Assembly (NCBI RefSeq): GCF_003149745.1
Contig: NZ_QGEG01000002.1
Span: forward strand, 930,001-994,000
DNA length: 64,000 nucleotides
From: Flagellimonas aquimarina
GTDB lineage: Bacteria > Bacteroidota > Bacteroidia > Flavobacteriales > Flavobacteriaceae
Reading direction: 5' to 3'
The position numbers and the translations under genes are program-made. The notes under the pieces are model-generated. The model did no database searches. It saw only the letters and a program-made list of their open reading frames with translations, and was not told where the DNA came from. Within the stretch, counting starts at the first letter, position 1. Each line of letters starts with the position of its first letter. This document shows positions 17,935 to 28,558 of this stretch, in pieces.

Positions 17935-18936
17935 ATGGATAAGATTAAGGAGATAGTTGCGAACATTAACGAGGGAACACCAAAACCCGTTTATTTCTTA
18001 ATGGGCGATGAACCTTATTATATTGATAAAATTTCCAAATACATTGCAGACAATGTTTTGACCGAAGATGAGAAGGGGTTTAACCAAATGGTCCTTTATG
18101 GAAAGGAAACCAGTGTAGATGAAGTTATTTCAAATGCCAAACGCTTTCCTATGATGGCTCAATACCAGGTTGTCATTGTAAAAGAAGCACAGCACCTTTC
18201 CCGCAACATTGAAAACTTCAGTTCTTATGTTGAGAATCCACAACCTACAACAATACTTGTAATTTGCTATAAGTATAAAAAGCTGGACAAGCGAAAAAAA
18301 TTATATAAGACCGTTCAAAAAAACGGAGAACTTTTTGAAAGTAAAAAACTCTATGAGAACCAAGTTTCTGATTGGATTAGAAGGACATTAGGTGGAAGAA
18401 AACGTAAGATTTCTCCAAAAGCAGGTATGCTGTTAGTAGAATTTTTAGGTACTGATTTAAGTAAGATCAGTAACGAATTGGATAAACTAGCCTTGGTAGT
18501 GCCAGAAACAACAGAAATAACCCCGGAGGTAATTGAGCAGCATATTGGATTTAGTAAGGACTTCAATAACTTCGAACTTAAAAAGGCAATTGGCGAAAAA
18601 AACGTAGGTAAGGCTACCCAGATCATTAATTATTTTTCTCAAAACCCAAAGGATAATCCATTTGTGGTCACCGTTACATTGCTGAATACCTTTTTTACCC
18701 AGCTTTTAAAATACCATGGACTTAATGATCATTCTCCTGGCAATGTGGCCAAAGTACTTGGTATAAACCCATATTTTGTAAACGAATTTACTGTTGCAGC
18801 AAAAAACTACCCCATGAAAAGTGTGAGCCGAATAATCTCAAGTTTGAGGCAACTGGATTTAAAGGGTAAAGGTGTTGGCGCCAACAATATATCTCAAGCT
18901 GATCTGCTAAAGGAGCTGCTTATTAAAATTGTTTAG
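17935..18936 (+). CDS. holA: DNA polymerase III delta subunit
   Basis: The delta subunit opens the sliding clamp within the DNA polymerase III clamp loader. The 333-residue length fits HolA. Typical features are KPVYFLMGDEPYYIDKI at the N-terminus, the AAA+-like lid region without a Walker A (delta does not bind ATP), and the C-terminal collar domain (FFTQLLKYHGL to the end). Its start is 26 bp from the divergent nuclease-fold gene. Its stop is 2 bp from the end of the convergent DoxX gene. Confidence 0.95.
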   Translation: MDKIKEIVANINEGTPKPVYFLMGDEPYYIDKISKYIADNVLTEDEKGFNQMVLYGKETSVDEVISNAKRFPMMAQYQVVIVKEAQHLSRNIENFSSYVENPQPTTILVICYKYKKLDKRKKLYKTVQKNGELFESKKLYENQVSDWIRRTLGGRKRKISPKAGMLLVEFLGTDLSKISNELDKLALVVPETTEITPEVIEQHIGFSKDFNNFELKKAIGEKNVGKATQIINYFSQNPKDNPFVVTVTLLNTFFTQLLKYHGLNDHSPGNVAKVLGINPYFVNEFTVAAKNYPMKSVSRIISSLRQLDLKGKGVGANNISQADLLKELLIKIV

Positions 18937-18938
18937 GA

Positions 18939-19316
18939 CTATTTCCTGTCTGCACTATATTTACCAGGCCCTAAAAGGAAAACAACAATGAAAATCGTAG
19001 CATAAATCAAGGCTAGTTCTTTTTTTCCAAAAGGATCTGCACCATGAACAATTAAACCTGCCACAAGCATTGTAATTATTGTGGGGATTGTGGCCCAACG
19101 AGTTTTATATCCGACGATTAATAGGATAGGACATATGAATTCACCAATTACGGTCAAAAATAGGGTAGGAGCCTGACCGATTCCCAGGGGATTGAGAAAA
19201 TCTGTGTTACCGCTTATTAAGTTCTGAAATTTTGGATAACCATGGGTCAACATAAAAGCAGATGGAACAATTCTTAGAAGAGCAAGTCCCAAATGTATTA
19301 GAAGATTGTTTTTCAT
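18939..19316 (-). CDS. DoxX-family membrane protein
   Basis: A 125-residue integral membrane protein with four predicted helices. Family features are LALLRIVPSAFMLTHGYPKF at the N-terminus and the central GEFICPILLIVGYKTRWA. DoxX-like proteins are small membrane proteins tied loosely to redox or oxidative-stress functions; the biochemical role here is unknown. It stands alone between holA and the E1 dehydrogenase gene. Confidence 0.88.
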   Translation of the reverse strand: MKNNLLIHLGLALLRIVPSAFMLTHGYPKFQNLISGNTDFLNPLGIGQAPTLFLTVIGEFICPILLIVGYKTRWATIPTIITMLVAGLIVHGADPFGKKELALIYATIFIVVFLLGPGKYSADRK

Positions 19317-19437
19317 TTAAAGGGGGAATTTAATTTTTGTGAAAGTATAAATTAAGTCTTAATGAAAACAATAATTATATATTAAAAAATTTTAAGTTAG
19401 ATGCCAAGCTGGTTTCAACAGTAAAAACTATTCTGGC

Positions 19438-21849
19438 TTACCGCAGAGCAGGATAGGATTTTGGGTCAACTTCATGCATAATTTCATAGACCTTTTCAAA
19501 TATGTCCTCTGCATTTGGTTTTGAAAAATAATCGCCATCTGATGCATAGGCCGGGCGATGGGATTTTGCTGTCAGTGTTTGTGGTGCACTGTCCAAATAT
19601 TTATAAGCTCCTTGCTTTTCAATAATTTCTTGAAGCAAATATGCGGAACACCCACCAGGAACATCTTCATCTATAACAAGCAGTCTATTTGTCTTTTTTA
19701 TACTCTTGGCCAAGTCATGTTCAAGGTCAAAAGGCAGTAAAGATTGAGCATCAATGACTTCAGCATCAACACCTAATTCTACAAGTTCCTGTGCAACTTT
19801 TTCAACAATTCTTAAGGTAGACCCATAAGAAAGCAATGTAATGTCCTGACCTTCTTTTATGGTTTCCACTTTTCCGATAGGGGTGCAGAATTCACCAAGG
19901 TTTGCAGGTTTTTTTTCTTTTAAACGATAGCCGTTAAGGCTTTCAATAACAAGTGCAGGTTCATCACTTTTCATTAGAGTGTTATAAAACCCAGCGGCTT
20001 GGGTCATATTTCTGGGCACTAAAATGTACATTCCCCTAAGAAGATGGATCAATCCGCCCATTTGGGACCCAGAATGCCAGATACCTTCTAATCTATGACC
20101 ACGGGTCCTTACAATTAAAGGCGCTTTTTGTTTTCCAACGGTACGGTACAGAAGCGTTGCCAAATCATCACTTAGAGTTTGGAGTGCGTAAAGGATATAA
20201 TCTAAATATTGAATTTCTGCAATAGGTCTTAACCCCCTAAGGGCAAGTCCTATGCCCTGACCAATAATAGTTGTTTCACGGATCCCAGTATCCGAAACTC
20301 TAAGCGGCCCATATTTTTTTTGCAATCCTTCAAGCCCTTGGTTTACATCGCCAATGTTTCCTGTATCTTCACCAAAGACCAATGCTTCAGGGTATTTTTC
20401 AAAAAGGATGTCGAAATTATCTCTCAAAATAACCCTGCCGTCCACTTGTTCGGCGTCATTGGAATATGATGGCTCAAGAGACTCGATATTGATGGCCTTG
20501 TTGGATAGCTCATTGTAAAGATGTGAACTAAATTTTGGCTGTGTGGAAGCCATAAATTTTTCGGTCCATTGTTGGAGATGCAATTTTGCAGGTGTGTTTT
20601 CCCCAACAAGATACCTCAACGCCTTTCTTGATTTTGCTGCCAAGTCTTTTTTAAGTGGCTCTTCAATAGCTATAAGGTCATTCTTTAATTTTGATATAAA
20701 AGTACGGTTGGGGCTTTTTTCAGCTGCATTTTCCAGTAGCTGTACCAATTGCTTTTTTGAACTAAGATGAGGCTCCAAAAATTCTGCCCACGCTTCTTTT
20801 TTAGCGGCACGCACCTTTTGTTTTATGTCCCTTTCTAAGCTTTTAAGATCTTCCTCGGTATAAATACCGTTTTCAAGAATCCATTCCCTAAAGCGTTTGT
20901 TGCAATCATTCTCACGTTCCCATGCCAGACGATCCTCAGACTTGTAACGTTCATGCGAGCCTGAGGTTGAATGACCTTGCGGCTGCGTAAGTTCAGTTAC
21001 ATGGATCAATACGGGGATATGATTTTCGCGGGCTATTTCAGATGCGTTTTCAAACGCGTGGATGAGTGCGGTATAATCCCATCCACTTACTTTTAAAATT
21101 TCATACCCATCATTGTTATCATCGCGTTGCAATCCTTTTAAAATTTCAGATATATCACCTTTCGTGGTATGAAATTCAGCCGGAACGGAGATCCCGTAGG
21201 CATCATCCCAGACACACATTACTAGCGGTACTTGAAGAACTCCTGCTGCATTGATGGTTTCAAAAAAATGTCCTTCACTTGTGCTTGCATTCCCAATGGT
21301 TCCCCAAGCCACTTCGTTACCGTTTACAGAGAAGTTGGTTTGTTCAATGTCCTTAAGATTACGGTAGATTTTAGAAGCTTGTGCTAAGCCTAAAAGCCGT
21401 GGCATTTGACCGGCAGTACATGAAATATCTGCGCTGCTATTTTTTTGTTTTGTTAGGTTTTTCCATGTTCCGTCTTCATTTAAACTATGCGTCACAAAGT
21501 GTCCGCCCATTTGTCTACCTGCGCTCATGGGTTCTTTTGCAATGTCCGTAGTGGCATAAAGGCCATGAAAAAATTCTTTTGGGCTTAAATGCCCGAGAGC
21601 CATCATAAATGTTTGATCACGATAATAACCGCTCCTAAAATCCCCATCCTGGAAAGCTCTTGCCATTGCAAGTTGTGGTAGTTCTTTGCCATCCCCAAAA
21701 ATTCCAAATTTGGCCTTACCTGAAAGTACTTCTCGTCTGCCTAGCAAACTACACTCCCTACTAGTGACGGCCATTTCATAATCGTTTAGGATTTGAGACT
21801 GAAAATCATCAAAGGAAATGTCGGTTTTAGTACTGGAATCTGGCTTCAT
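19438..21849 (-). CDS. Fused alpha/beta E1 subunit of a 2-oxoacid (branched-chain) dehydrogenase
   Basis: An 803-residue thiamine-diphosphate enzyme carrying both E1 chains in one protein. The alpha part (about 1-380) contains GTIGNASTSEGHFFETINAAG (about 183-203) and CVWDDAYGISVP for TPP/Mg binding. The beta part (about 470-803) contains VFGEDTGNIGDVNQG and the RTRGHRLEGIWHSGSQMG region. It probably decarboxylates branched-chain 2-oxoacids (2-oxoisovalerate type) and passes the acyl group to an E2 encoded elsewhere. E2 and E3 genes are not in the window. A promoter with -33 and -7 elements lies just upstream. Confidence 0.9.
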   Translation of the reverse strand: MKPDSSTKTDISFDDFQSQILNDYEMAVTSRECSLLGRREVLSGKAKFGIFGDGKELPQLAMARAFQDGDFRSGYYRDQTFMMALGHLSPKEFFHGLYATTDIAKEPMSAGRQMGGHFVTHSLNEDGTWKNLTKQKNSSADISCTAGQMPRLLGLAQASKIYRNLKDIEQTNFSVNGNEVAWGTIGNASTSEGHFFETINAAGVLQVPLVMCVWDDAYGISVPAEFHTTKGDISEILKGLQRDDNNDGYEILKVSGWDYTALIHAFENASEIARENHIPVLIHVTELTQPQGHSTSGSHERYKSEDRLAWERENDCNKRFREWILENGIYTEEDLKSLERDIKQKVRAAKKEAWAEFLEPHLSSKKQLVQLLENAAEKSPNRTFISKLKNDLIAIEEPLKKDLAAKSRKALRYLVGENTPAKLHLQQWTEKFMASTQPKFSSHLYNELSNKAINIESLEPSYSNDAEQVDGRVILRDNFDILFEKYPEALVFGEDTGNIGDVNQGLEGLQKKYGPLRVSDTGIRETTIIGQGIGLALRGLRPIAEIQYLDYILYALQTLSDDLATLLYRTVGKQKAPLIVRTRGHRLEGIWHSGSQMGGLIHLLRGMYILVPRNMTQAAGFYNTLMKSDEPALVIESLNGYRLKEKKPANLGEFCTPIGKVETIKEGQDITLLSYGSTLRIVEKVAQELVELGVDAEVIDAQSLLPFDLEHDLAKSIKKTNRLLVIDEDVPGGCSAYLLQEIIEKQGAYKYLDSAPQTLTAKSHRPAYASDGDYFSKPNAEDIFEKVYEIMHEVDPKSYPALR

Positions 21850-21869
21850 AAATGATTTTTGGGTTTCTG

Positions 21870-21900
21870 CAAAAGTACTAAAACATAGTCACACTAGCAA
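21870..21900 (-). promoter_or_regulatory. Bacteroidota-type promoter of the E1 dehydrogenase gene
   Basis: On the minus strand, TTG (21900-21898) is followed after 20 bp by TACTTTTG (21877-21870), an exact match to TAnnTTTG. The start codon lies about 20 nt downstream. Element sequence and spacing both fit the Bacteroidota primary sigma factor. Confidence 0.6.
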
Positions 21901-22003
21901 TAGTAGATTTAGTTAATTCGATGATAATCTATCAACAAAAAACCAATAATAAAACGAATGTGTCAAAATCACTAAGTAAAAAAGCTCTATTTTTGAGAAT
22001 ATG

Positions 22004-24841
22004 TCAAAACCATTTTCTAGTGAACAATCCTATTAAGGTTCGAGGACTAAGTGTTACTATAAAACGAATTCTTTCTCCGTAATATGGTTGTGCTATTTCC
22101 CACCCTCTGTTGGAATATACGGGAAAGTAAAGTTCAAAATAATCAGTTACAAGATTTAACCGGACTCCAGAATCATAAACAAAACGAGCGTTTTCTCCTT
22201 TGTTTTTGATATATCCCAAATCGCCATATGCCTCTATCCACCTCCAAATATTTGTACTTGCATTTGTGGTAGCGATCCAATCATTGGCGAATGGATTGTC
22301 AAGCTGCGATTTAAATCCGCCCTCTGCGATGATTATTTGTTGACTAAAAATACCCGAGTCTTCCGACCTACCAAGATATGCAAGATCAAAAAGGTAATCT
22401 GTGGGTCTGTCTAGCGCAAAACTGAAAAAATCTGAGTTTGTTTTGTTCCTTAAAAACTTACCTGCATAAAAACGAATGTTGAACTGTCTGTTGTTCTCAA
22501 ACAATTTCCTATACTCCATTTCAAAGGCCAACTTGGTAAAGTCATTTGAATGCTGCGCATCCAAGAACCAAGATGTATAATTTATTATGTCGTTATCAAC
22601 ATCCCAATACCTTACATTTAGAACACTGTAATCCGGTTGGGTGTCTATTTCACCTACAATGTTTTCATCAATATTTCTAAAGACACTTCTGTAACGAAAA
22701 AGCAATGACTGTCTTCTATTTGAAATTAAATCGTCTGGCCTCCAGCCAAAACTTATAGCCGGGGTCAAAGTTGAAAATCTGGAATTTACCTGAAAATGCG
22801 ATGTTGACCCGGTAAAGGAATAGTTGGATACGTACAAACCAGTCTCACCATGGTATTTGCGATATCTGAAACTGGCTTTACCTACCAGGGTTTTTTCCAA
22901 AAAGGAATAGGTAGGGGAAATATCGTATTGAAAAGGCCTCTCCAGAAATGTTTTATTGTAAAGCCTCATTCCCGGAGTAACACCGTCGTAAACGTTGAAA
23001 TTTACAATGGGGACATAGAAGATTTGGTTGTAATATGGGTCTTCAGTATCCTTGAAAAATTGAAACTTCAGTTTTTTGTTACTTGAAAAGAATCCATTTA
23101 ATGTCTTCCAATTATCACGTTGGTTGAATTCAGGAATTTTTTGATCATAATTGAGGACCAAACGGTCTTCACCTATCCTTGGGATGGTAAAGGTTCTTGA
23201 AGTGTCTATTTCTGAAAACCAATATTTGGAAATTACAGAATCTTTCTGCAGTCCAAATAGTGAGATGGGAACTTTTGTGCCCCGCTTGTTTTTTATGGTA
23301 AATGTTATGGAATCTTCCGTTTTTTCAATGCTTTTTATTTTGTAATCAATTTTTTTTCTGGTGGATACATACTCATCAAAAAACCAATCAATTTCCTTGT
23401 CAGCAAATTTTTCTATTTCATTTCTAAAATCCGATGCATTTACTTTGGGGTTAAGGTTATGTTCTTTATAAAATGAGGAAATACTGCTGTCAATTTTCTG
23501 CTCACCTAAATATTCCGACAGATATGCCATCCCCAGTCCGGCTTTATAGCTGTTCGCAATTTTTTCATTAAACCTGATCAGTGAATCATTGGGAGTGGTC
23601 AAAGCCTGATCTATATTTTTACGGGCAGAAAGCATACTGAACAATGCGTATTGCTCGTTAAAGTCCATTTGGGCCAAATGAAAACTTTTAAACCCCCAAA
23701 GTCTGGATAGTTTACCTGCAAGTTTTTGTTTTGGATAATGCTCCTCAACATATTTTATCATTAAATAGTTTGCAATGGCATCGGTTACCCAGCGTTCCTC
23801 TCTTGGATTTAGAAATAACGTTTCTTTTAAAAAACTATGAATGGAGGTTTTTAAAAACTTCATTTCAAACTGGAACTGTTCTTCATATGGCCGTATAAAC
23901 GATGGTAATTGATTGATGCCGTAAAGCGGTGATCTGTTATAATCAAATTCACTTACCAGTAAGTTGTTGTGGGGATATCTTCCTAGTTGTTTTTCTAAGT
24001 ACCTCCCTATCTTGGTTATGGAGATTCCTTGAGATATGTCATCATATTTAGCGGATTCCAAATCCGTGGTAACGGTCAAAAACCGCGTTACATGTTTGGT
24101 AAACTTTTTTGTTCGACTTAGAATAATCTCACAACTTTTTCTATTTGTTCCACGAAGCTGTACATATTGTCCATTTGAAAAACTTGTGGCACTGTTTTCA
24201 TCAAAATTTGTGGTTAAGATGAGTTTTTCAGGATATGTAAAATTTATTGAAGTGTTAGCGACATCAGTGTAGATGTCGTCAAGATTCATATTGTCATAAA
24301 GCTTCCATTCATCCTGGTATACGACCGGTGTTAAATACCAATCCTTTAAATTGTATTGATCGTTGGGACCATAACCATATGCAGTGAATTTTCTATTTGG
24401 CAGTTTCACGGTATATGTAAAAAACAATTGTATTGATTCACCTGGCTCTAGGGCTTTTTCTAATTGTACGCGTATAATATCCCTATTTCCAATTCGGTTC
24501 CAATCTAGTCCAGAATATTCTTGGTCCACAATACTTACAATATTGGTGCTGCCACGTTCTTTATCCTTGGCTAAATGCAGACTGCGTTTGAATTGTTCCC
24601 CAAAACGCTTGGCAAGGGCTGTGTTTCTATTTGCATAGGCATGGTTCCAATCATTAAAGTAAAGAGCGGTAAGGCCGTTATTGGAACTATTTACATATGT
24701 GAACTTTTGCTTTATCTCAATTTCCTTGGTTGTTCCATCTAGGGTAGCATTCACTTCGTTCTTATGTTGGCCTAAAGAGATAAGGCTGATTAATAAGAAG
24801 GATAATTGAACCGTTTTCTTAATGAAACTTTTTTTCGCCAA
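22004..24841 (-). CDS. Inactive M1 peptidase-like domain fused to an outer-membrane beta-barrel
   Basis: A 945-residue exported protein with a signal peptide (residues 1-25). Residues about 30-510 follow the M1 layout: an N-terminal beta domain, then a gluzincin-like helical domain. The catalytic residues are gone. The HExxH position reads HSFLK (335-339), the third-ligand segment reads WVTDAIANYL with D354 where Glu is expected, and there is no GAMEN. About 520-945 is rich in alternating hydrophobic strands, many with aromatic ends, and finishes in RKWF, as an outer-membrane barrel does. It is the last gene after uvrA and the LOG gene, 10 bp behind the latter. Confidence 0.8.
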   Translation of the reverse strand: MAKKSFIKKTVQLSFLLISLISLGQHKNEVNATLDGTTKEIEIKQKFTYVNSSNNGLTALYFNDWNHAYANRNTALAKRFGEQFKRSLHLAKDKERGSTNIVSIVDQEYSGLDWNRIGNRDIIRVQLEKALEPGESIQLFFTYTVKLPNRKFTAYGYGPNDQYNLKDWYLTPVVYQDEWKLYDNMNLDDIYTDVANTSINFTYPEKLILTTNFDENSATSFSNGQYVQLRGTNRKSCEIILSRTKKFTKHVTRFLTVTTDLESAKYDDISQGISITKIGRYLEKQLGRYPHNNLLVSEFDYNRSPLYGINQLPSFIRPYEEQFQFEMKFLKTSIHSFLKETLFLNPREERWVTDAIANYLMIKYVEEHYPKQKLAGKLSRLWGFKSFHLAQMDFNEQYALFSMLSARKNIDQALTTPNDSLIRFNEKIANSYKAGLGMAYLSEYLGEQKIDSSISSFYKEHNLNPKVNASDFRNEIEKFADKEIDWFFDEYVSTRKKIDYKIKSIEKTEDSITFTIKNKRGTKVPISLFGLQKDSVISKYWFSEIDTSRTFTIPRIGEDRLVLNYDQKIPEFNQRDNWKTLNGFFSSNKKLKFQFFKDTEDPYYNQIFYVPIVNFNVYDGVTPGMRLYNKTFLERPFQYDISPTYSFLEKTLVGKASFRYRKYHGETGLYVSNYSFTGSTSHFQVNSRFSTLTPAISFGWRPDDLISNRRQSLLFRYRSVFRNIDENIVGEIDTQPDYSVLNVRYWDVDNDIINYTSWFLDAQHSNDFTKLAFEMEYRKLFENNRQFNIRFYAGKFLRNKTNSDFFSFALDRPTDYLFDLAYLGRSEDSGIFSQQIIIAEGGFKSQLDNPFANDWIATTNASTNIWRWIEAYGDLGYIKNKGENARFVYDSGVRLNLVTDYFELYFPVYSNRGWEIAQPYYGERIRFIVTLSPRTLIGLFTRKWF

Positions 24842-24851
24842 GGTTTACCTA

Positions 24852-25544
24852 TTAGAAGTTAGGGCTTAAAGTTCTGCCCTTGTAAAATGCATCAATGATT
24901 TTGACTACCTCGTCTTCCGAGTCTACAATTTTTATGAGGTCTAGGTCTTTTGGGCTAATGTTGCCTGCCTCTAACATAGTGTCCTTAATCCAGCCTATGA
25001 GCCCACTCCAAAACTTGGATCCAACCAAAATAATAGGGAATTTGTGGATTTTGTTCGTTTGAATAAGTGTAATCGCCTCAAATAATTCATCTAAAGTCCC
25101 AAAACCACCTGGCATTACCACAAAGCCTTGAGAGTACTTAACAAACATTACTTTTCTTACAAAGAAATAGTCGAAATCCAAGCTTTTATCACGATCTATG
25201 TATGGATTGTCATGTTGCTCAAAAGGTAGTTCAATGTTAAGTCCAACTGATGTGCCACCAGCTAAATGTGCTCCCTTATTTCCGGCTTCCATAATACCAG
25301 GACCACCCCCGGTTATAATCCCATAACCTGCATCGGAAACACTCTTCGCCACGTTCACCGCCAAATCATAATAAGGCTCCCCCGGTTTAATGCGTGCAGA
25401 GCCAAATATGGATACACAGGGGCCTATGGCACTCATTTTTTCAAAACCATTTACAAACTCACCCATAATTTTAAATATGGCCCATGAGTCATTGGTTTTT
25501 ATTTCATTCCAACCTTTGTGATGTTGTTCTTTTCGCATGTGCAT
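24852..25544 (-). CDS. LOG family (TIGR00730-type) nucleoside 5'-monophosphate phosphoribohydrolase
   Basis: A 230-residue Rossmann-fold protein. The signatures are FGSARIKPGEPYYDLA, GGGPGIMEAGNKGA and the catalytic PGGFGTLDELFE (the PGGxGTxxE motif). LOG enzymes release the base from cytokinin or purine nucleotides; in bacteria the physiological substrate is often unknown. The N-terminal 30 residues extend beyond the shortest family members. It sits 12 bp downstream of uvrA and 10 bp upstream of the pseudo-peptidase gene, within one operon. Confidence 0.92.
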   Translation of the reverse strand: MHMRKEQHHKGWNEIKTNDSWAIFKIMGEFVNGFEKMSAIGPCVSIFGSARIKPGEPYYDLAVNVAKSVSDAGYGIITGGGPGIMEAGNKGAHLAGGTSVGLNIELPFEQHDNPYIDRDKSLDFDYFFVRKVMFVKYSQGFVVMPGGFGTLDELFEAITLIQTNKIHKFPIILVGSKFWSGLIGWIKDTMLEAGNISPKDLDLIKIVDSEDEVVKIIDAFYKGRTLSPNF

Positions 25545-25556
25545 TGTGTTATATGT

Positions 25557-28418
25557 TTAAACTGCTGGAGCAATTTTCCGTTTGGCACTGTCCAATTCCT
25601 TTTTCAAAAACTTCGCTGTATAGCTTTTATTGTCCTTGGCAACCTCTTCTGGCGTGCCTTTTGCTACGATCATTCCGCCTCCGCGGCCACCTTCATAGCC
25701 TATATCAATAATATGGTCCATCATTTTTACCACATCCATATTATGCTCAATGACCAAAATGGTATTCCCTTTATCAACCAATTGATTCAAAACTTCCATA
25801 AGTACCCTGATGTCCTCAAAATGTAATCCTGTTGTAGGTTCATCAAGAATATAGAAGGTGTTTCCTGTATCCCTCTTGGAGAGCTCTGTAGCTAGTTTTA
25901 CGCGTTGTGCCTCTCCACCTGAAAGGGTGGTGGATTGCTGTCCCAAAGATATATAGCCTAGGCCAACATCTTTTATAGTCTTTAACTTTCTATGAATTTT
26001 AGGGATATTTTCGAAAAAATCAACGGCTTCGTTGATCGTCATTTCCAAAACATCGGCTATTGATTTTCCTTTATACCTAATTTCTAGAGTCTCTCTATTA
26101 AAACGTTTACCATTGCATGTTTCGCATTCAACATACACATCTGGCAAAAAATTCATTTCAATAACCTTTAATCCACCTCCCTGGCATGTCTCGCAGCGAC
26201 CACCGGTTACATTAAAGCTGAATCTTCCTGGTTTATATCCACGGATAGTTGCTTCAGTGGTTTTTGAAAATAAAGTTCGGATTTCACTAAAAGTTCCCGT
26301 GTATGTTGCCGGGTTGGACCTTGGCGTCCTCCCAATAGGAGATTGATTTATATCTATGACCTTATCAATATGGTTTAATCCCGTAATTTTTTTATGGGGC
26401 ATAGGTTTTTTAACACCATTAAAATAATGGGCATTCATAATAGGGTAGAGCGTCTCATTGACCAAAGTGGATTTTCCGCTTCCAGAGACCCCAGTAACAC
26501 CTATTAGTTTGCCCAAGGGAAACTCGGCAGTAACATTTTTAAGGTTATTGCCAGTACAGCCTGAAAGTACAATTTTCTTTCCGGTTCCTTTTCTGCGGTT
26601 TTGAGGAACGGCTATTTCACGTTTTCCTGTGATATAATCTGCTGTTAGCGTATTATACAGTTTTAAATCTTCTGGCTTCCCTTCAGAAATTATGACTCCT
26701 CCATGTCTGCCTGCCTTTGGGCCAATATCTATAACATGATCTGCATGTTCTATCATATCTCGATCATGCTCTACAACTATAACGGAATTTCCAATATCTC
26801 GAAGAGATACCAAAGAATTGATCAGACGTTCATTATCCCTTTGATGAAGACCTATACTTGGTTCATCTAAAATATATAGCACACCAACCAATTGAGAACC
26901 GATCTGGGTTGCTAAACGTATGCGCTGTGCCTCTCCTCCAGAAAGGGATTTAGAGCTTCTGTTGAGAGATAGGTAATCTAAACCAACATCCAATAAAAAC
27001 TGAATACGGGTTTTGATCTCTTTGATAATTTCTTCCGCTATTTTCTTTTGATTTCCTTCAAGCGAACTTTCAAGTTCTTCAAAAAAACCGGCTAACTCCG
27101 CAATGTCCAATTGAGCCAGTTCTGCGATATTTTTTTTGCCTATTTTAAAATAAAGCGATTCTTTTCTTAGTCGGGCTCCGTTACAACTTGGACAAGAAAC
27201 TTTGTCCATATATTCTTTGGCCCATCTTTTTATGGAAGTGGAGTTGGCTTCTTCAAATTGAGTTTTAATGAAGCTGGAAATCCCTTCATAATCTATCTTA
27301 TATTGTCTTTTTACACCTAAGGTTTTAGAATCCACTTCAAAACTATCGTTGCCACCATTCAAAATAACATCCATCGCTTCAGAAGGAATCTTTTCCAAAG
27401 GGTCTGTTAATTCAAAATCATATCGTTGTGCAATGGTTTCCAGCTGTTTAAAAGCCCAGGATTTTTTATATTCTCCCAAGGGTGCTATACCTCCTGTCTT
27501 TATGGAGAGTTTTTTATTTGGAAATATCTTCTGTTCATTCACCTCGTGCACATGGCCCAAGCCATTGCATTTTGGACACATACCCTTGGGCGAATTAAAT
27601 GAAAACGTATTGGGCTCGGGAGTAGGGTATGAGATGCCGGAAGATGGACACATAAGGTCACGACTAAAATAACGAGGTACTTTTTCACCCTCTTCTAAAA
27701 CCATGAGCACATTATTGCCACTGTACATGGCAGTGTTTATGGACTCGTTAAGTCTTTTATGGAACTCTTCGTTTTCTACAACTTTTAAACGATCAATTAC
27801 AATCTCAATATCATGGGTTTTGTAACGGTCCACTTTCATACCCTTGGTGATATCCATAATTTCCCCATCAACCCTTACTTTTACAAAACCTTGCTTTGCA
27901 ATTTGTTCAAAAAGCTCCCTGTAGTGTCCTTTTCTTGATTTAACCACAGGAGCTAAAACATTTATTTTCTTATCGCGATAAGAATCAATTATGAGGGTCT
28001 TTATTTGCTCATCACTATAACTCACCATTTTTTCACCAGTGTTATAGCTGTATGCATCACCGGCCCTGGCAAACAATAGCCTTAGAAAATCATAGACTTC
28101 TGTAATAGTGCCAACCGTGGAACGTGGAGATTTTGATGTGGTTTTTTGTTCGATGGCTATTACAGGGGAAAGACCATCTATTTTATCCACATCTGGTCGT
28201 TCAAGTCCTCCTAAAAACTGGCGTGCATAGGCAGAAAAAGTCTCAATGTAACGTCTTTGTCCTTCTGCATAAATAGTATCGAAGGCCAGCGATGATTTTC
28301 CACTGCCAGAAAGCCCGGTTATGACAACCAGTTTCTCTCTGGGAATGGTAACATCAATATTTTTTAAGTTATGGACCCTAGCTCCTTGAACTTCAATATT
28401 TTCTTCGTAGTTGATCAT
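25557..28418 (-). CDS. uvrA: Excinuclease ABC subunit UvrA
   Basis: The damage-recognition ATPase of nucleotide excision repair, 953 residues, of standard length. It has two ABC modules: Walker [10 protein letters not shown] near 35-43 and GVSGSGKST in the second half, with signature [12 protein letters not shown] and [12 protein letters not shown]. Zinc-binding CPKCNG and CETCQGGG...CETCNGKRF are present. It is the first gene of an operon with the LOG protein and the beta-barrel protein. A 140-bp region separates it from a divergent gene whose N-terminus resembles the PcrA C-terminal module. Confidence 0.97.
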   Translation of the reverse strand: MINYEENIEVQGARVHNLKNIDVTIPREKLVVITGLSGSGKSSLAFDTIYAEGQRRYIETFSAYARQFLGGLERPDVDKIDGLSPVIAIEQKTTSKSPRSTVGTITEVYDFLRLLFARAGDAYSYNTGEKMVSYSDEQIKTLIIDSYRDKKINVLAPVVKSRKGHYRELFEQIAKQGFVKVRVDGEIMDITKGMKVDRYKTHDIEIVIDRLKVVENEEFHKRLNESINTAMYSGNNVLMVLEEGEKVPRYFSRDLMCPSSGISYPTPEPNTFSFNSPKGMCPKCNGLGHVHEVNEQKIFPNKKLSIKTGGIAPLGEYKKSWAFKQLETIAQRYDFELTDPLEKIPSEAMDVILNGGNDSFEVDSKTLGVKRQYKIDYEGISSFIKTQFEEANSTSIKRWAKEYMDKVSCPSCNGARLRKESLYFKIGKKNIAELAQLDIAELAGFFEELESSLEGNQKKIAEEIIKEIKTRIQFLLDVGLDYLSLNRSSKSLSGGEAQRIRLATQIGSQLVGVLYILDEPSIGLHQRDNERLINSLVSLRDIGNSVIVVEHDRDMIEHADHVIDIGPKAGRHGGVIISEGKPEDLKLYNTLTADYITGKREIAVPQNRRKGTGKKIVLSGCTGNNLKNVTAEFPLGKLIGVTGVSGSGKSTLVNETLYPIMNAHYFNGVKKPMPHKKITGLNHIDKVIDINQSPIGRTPRSNPATYTGTFSEIRTLFSKTTEATIRGYKPGRFSFNVTGGRCETCQGGGLKVIEMNFLPDVYVECETCNGKRFNRETLEIRYKGKSIADVLEMTINEAVDFFENIPKIHRKLKTIKDVGLGYISLGQQSTTLSGGEAQRVKLATELSKRDTGNTFYILDEPTTGLHFEDIRVLMEVLNQLVDKGNTILVIEHNMDVVKMMDHIIDIGYEGGRGGGMIVAKGTPEEVAKDNKSYTAKFLKKELDSAKRKIAPAV

Positions 28419-28558
28419 AGCACAAGATGCTAAAATACGGTTTTGGATTTTAAAAAGGAAGTGACTTCTTGTTTCGTTTTTGTTAATTGATTCCTATTTT
28501 TGAGCGGATAAAAGGCATGTCCATAAAAGCAGTAATCGAAGTTAAAACTTAGAAGTAT

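Noticed and set aside
22004-24841. Calling the M1-like fusion an active aminopeptidase
   Set aside because: The zinc ligands at HSFLK and WVTDAIANYL do not match HExxH plus Glu, so catalysis is not supported.
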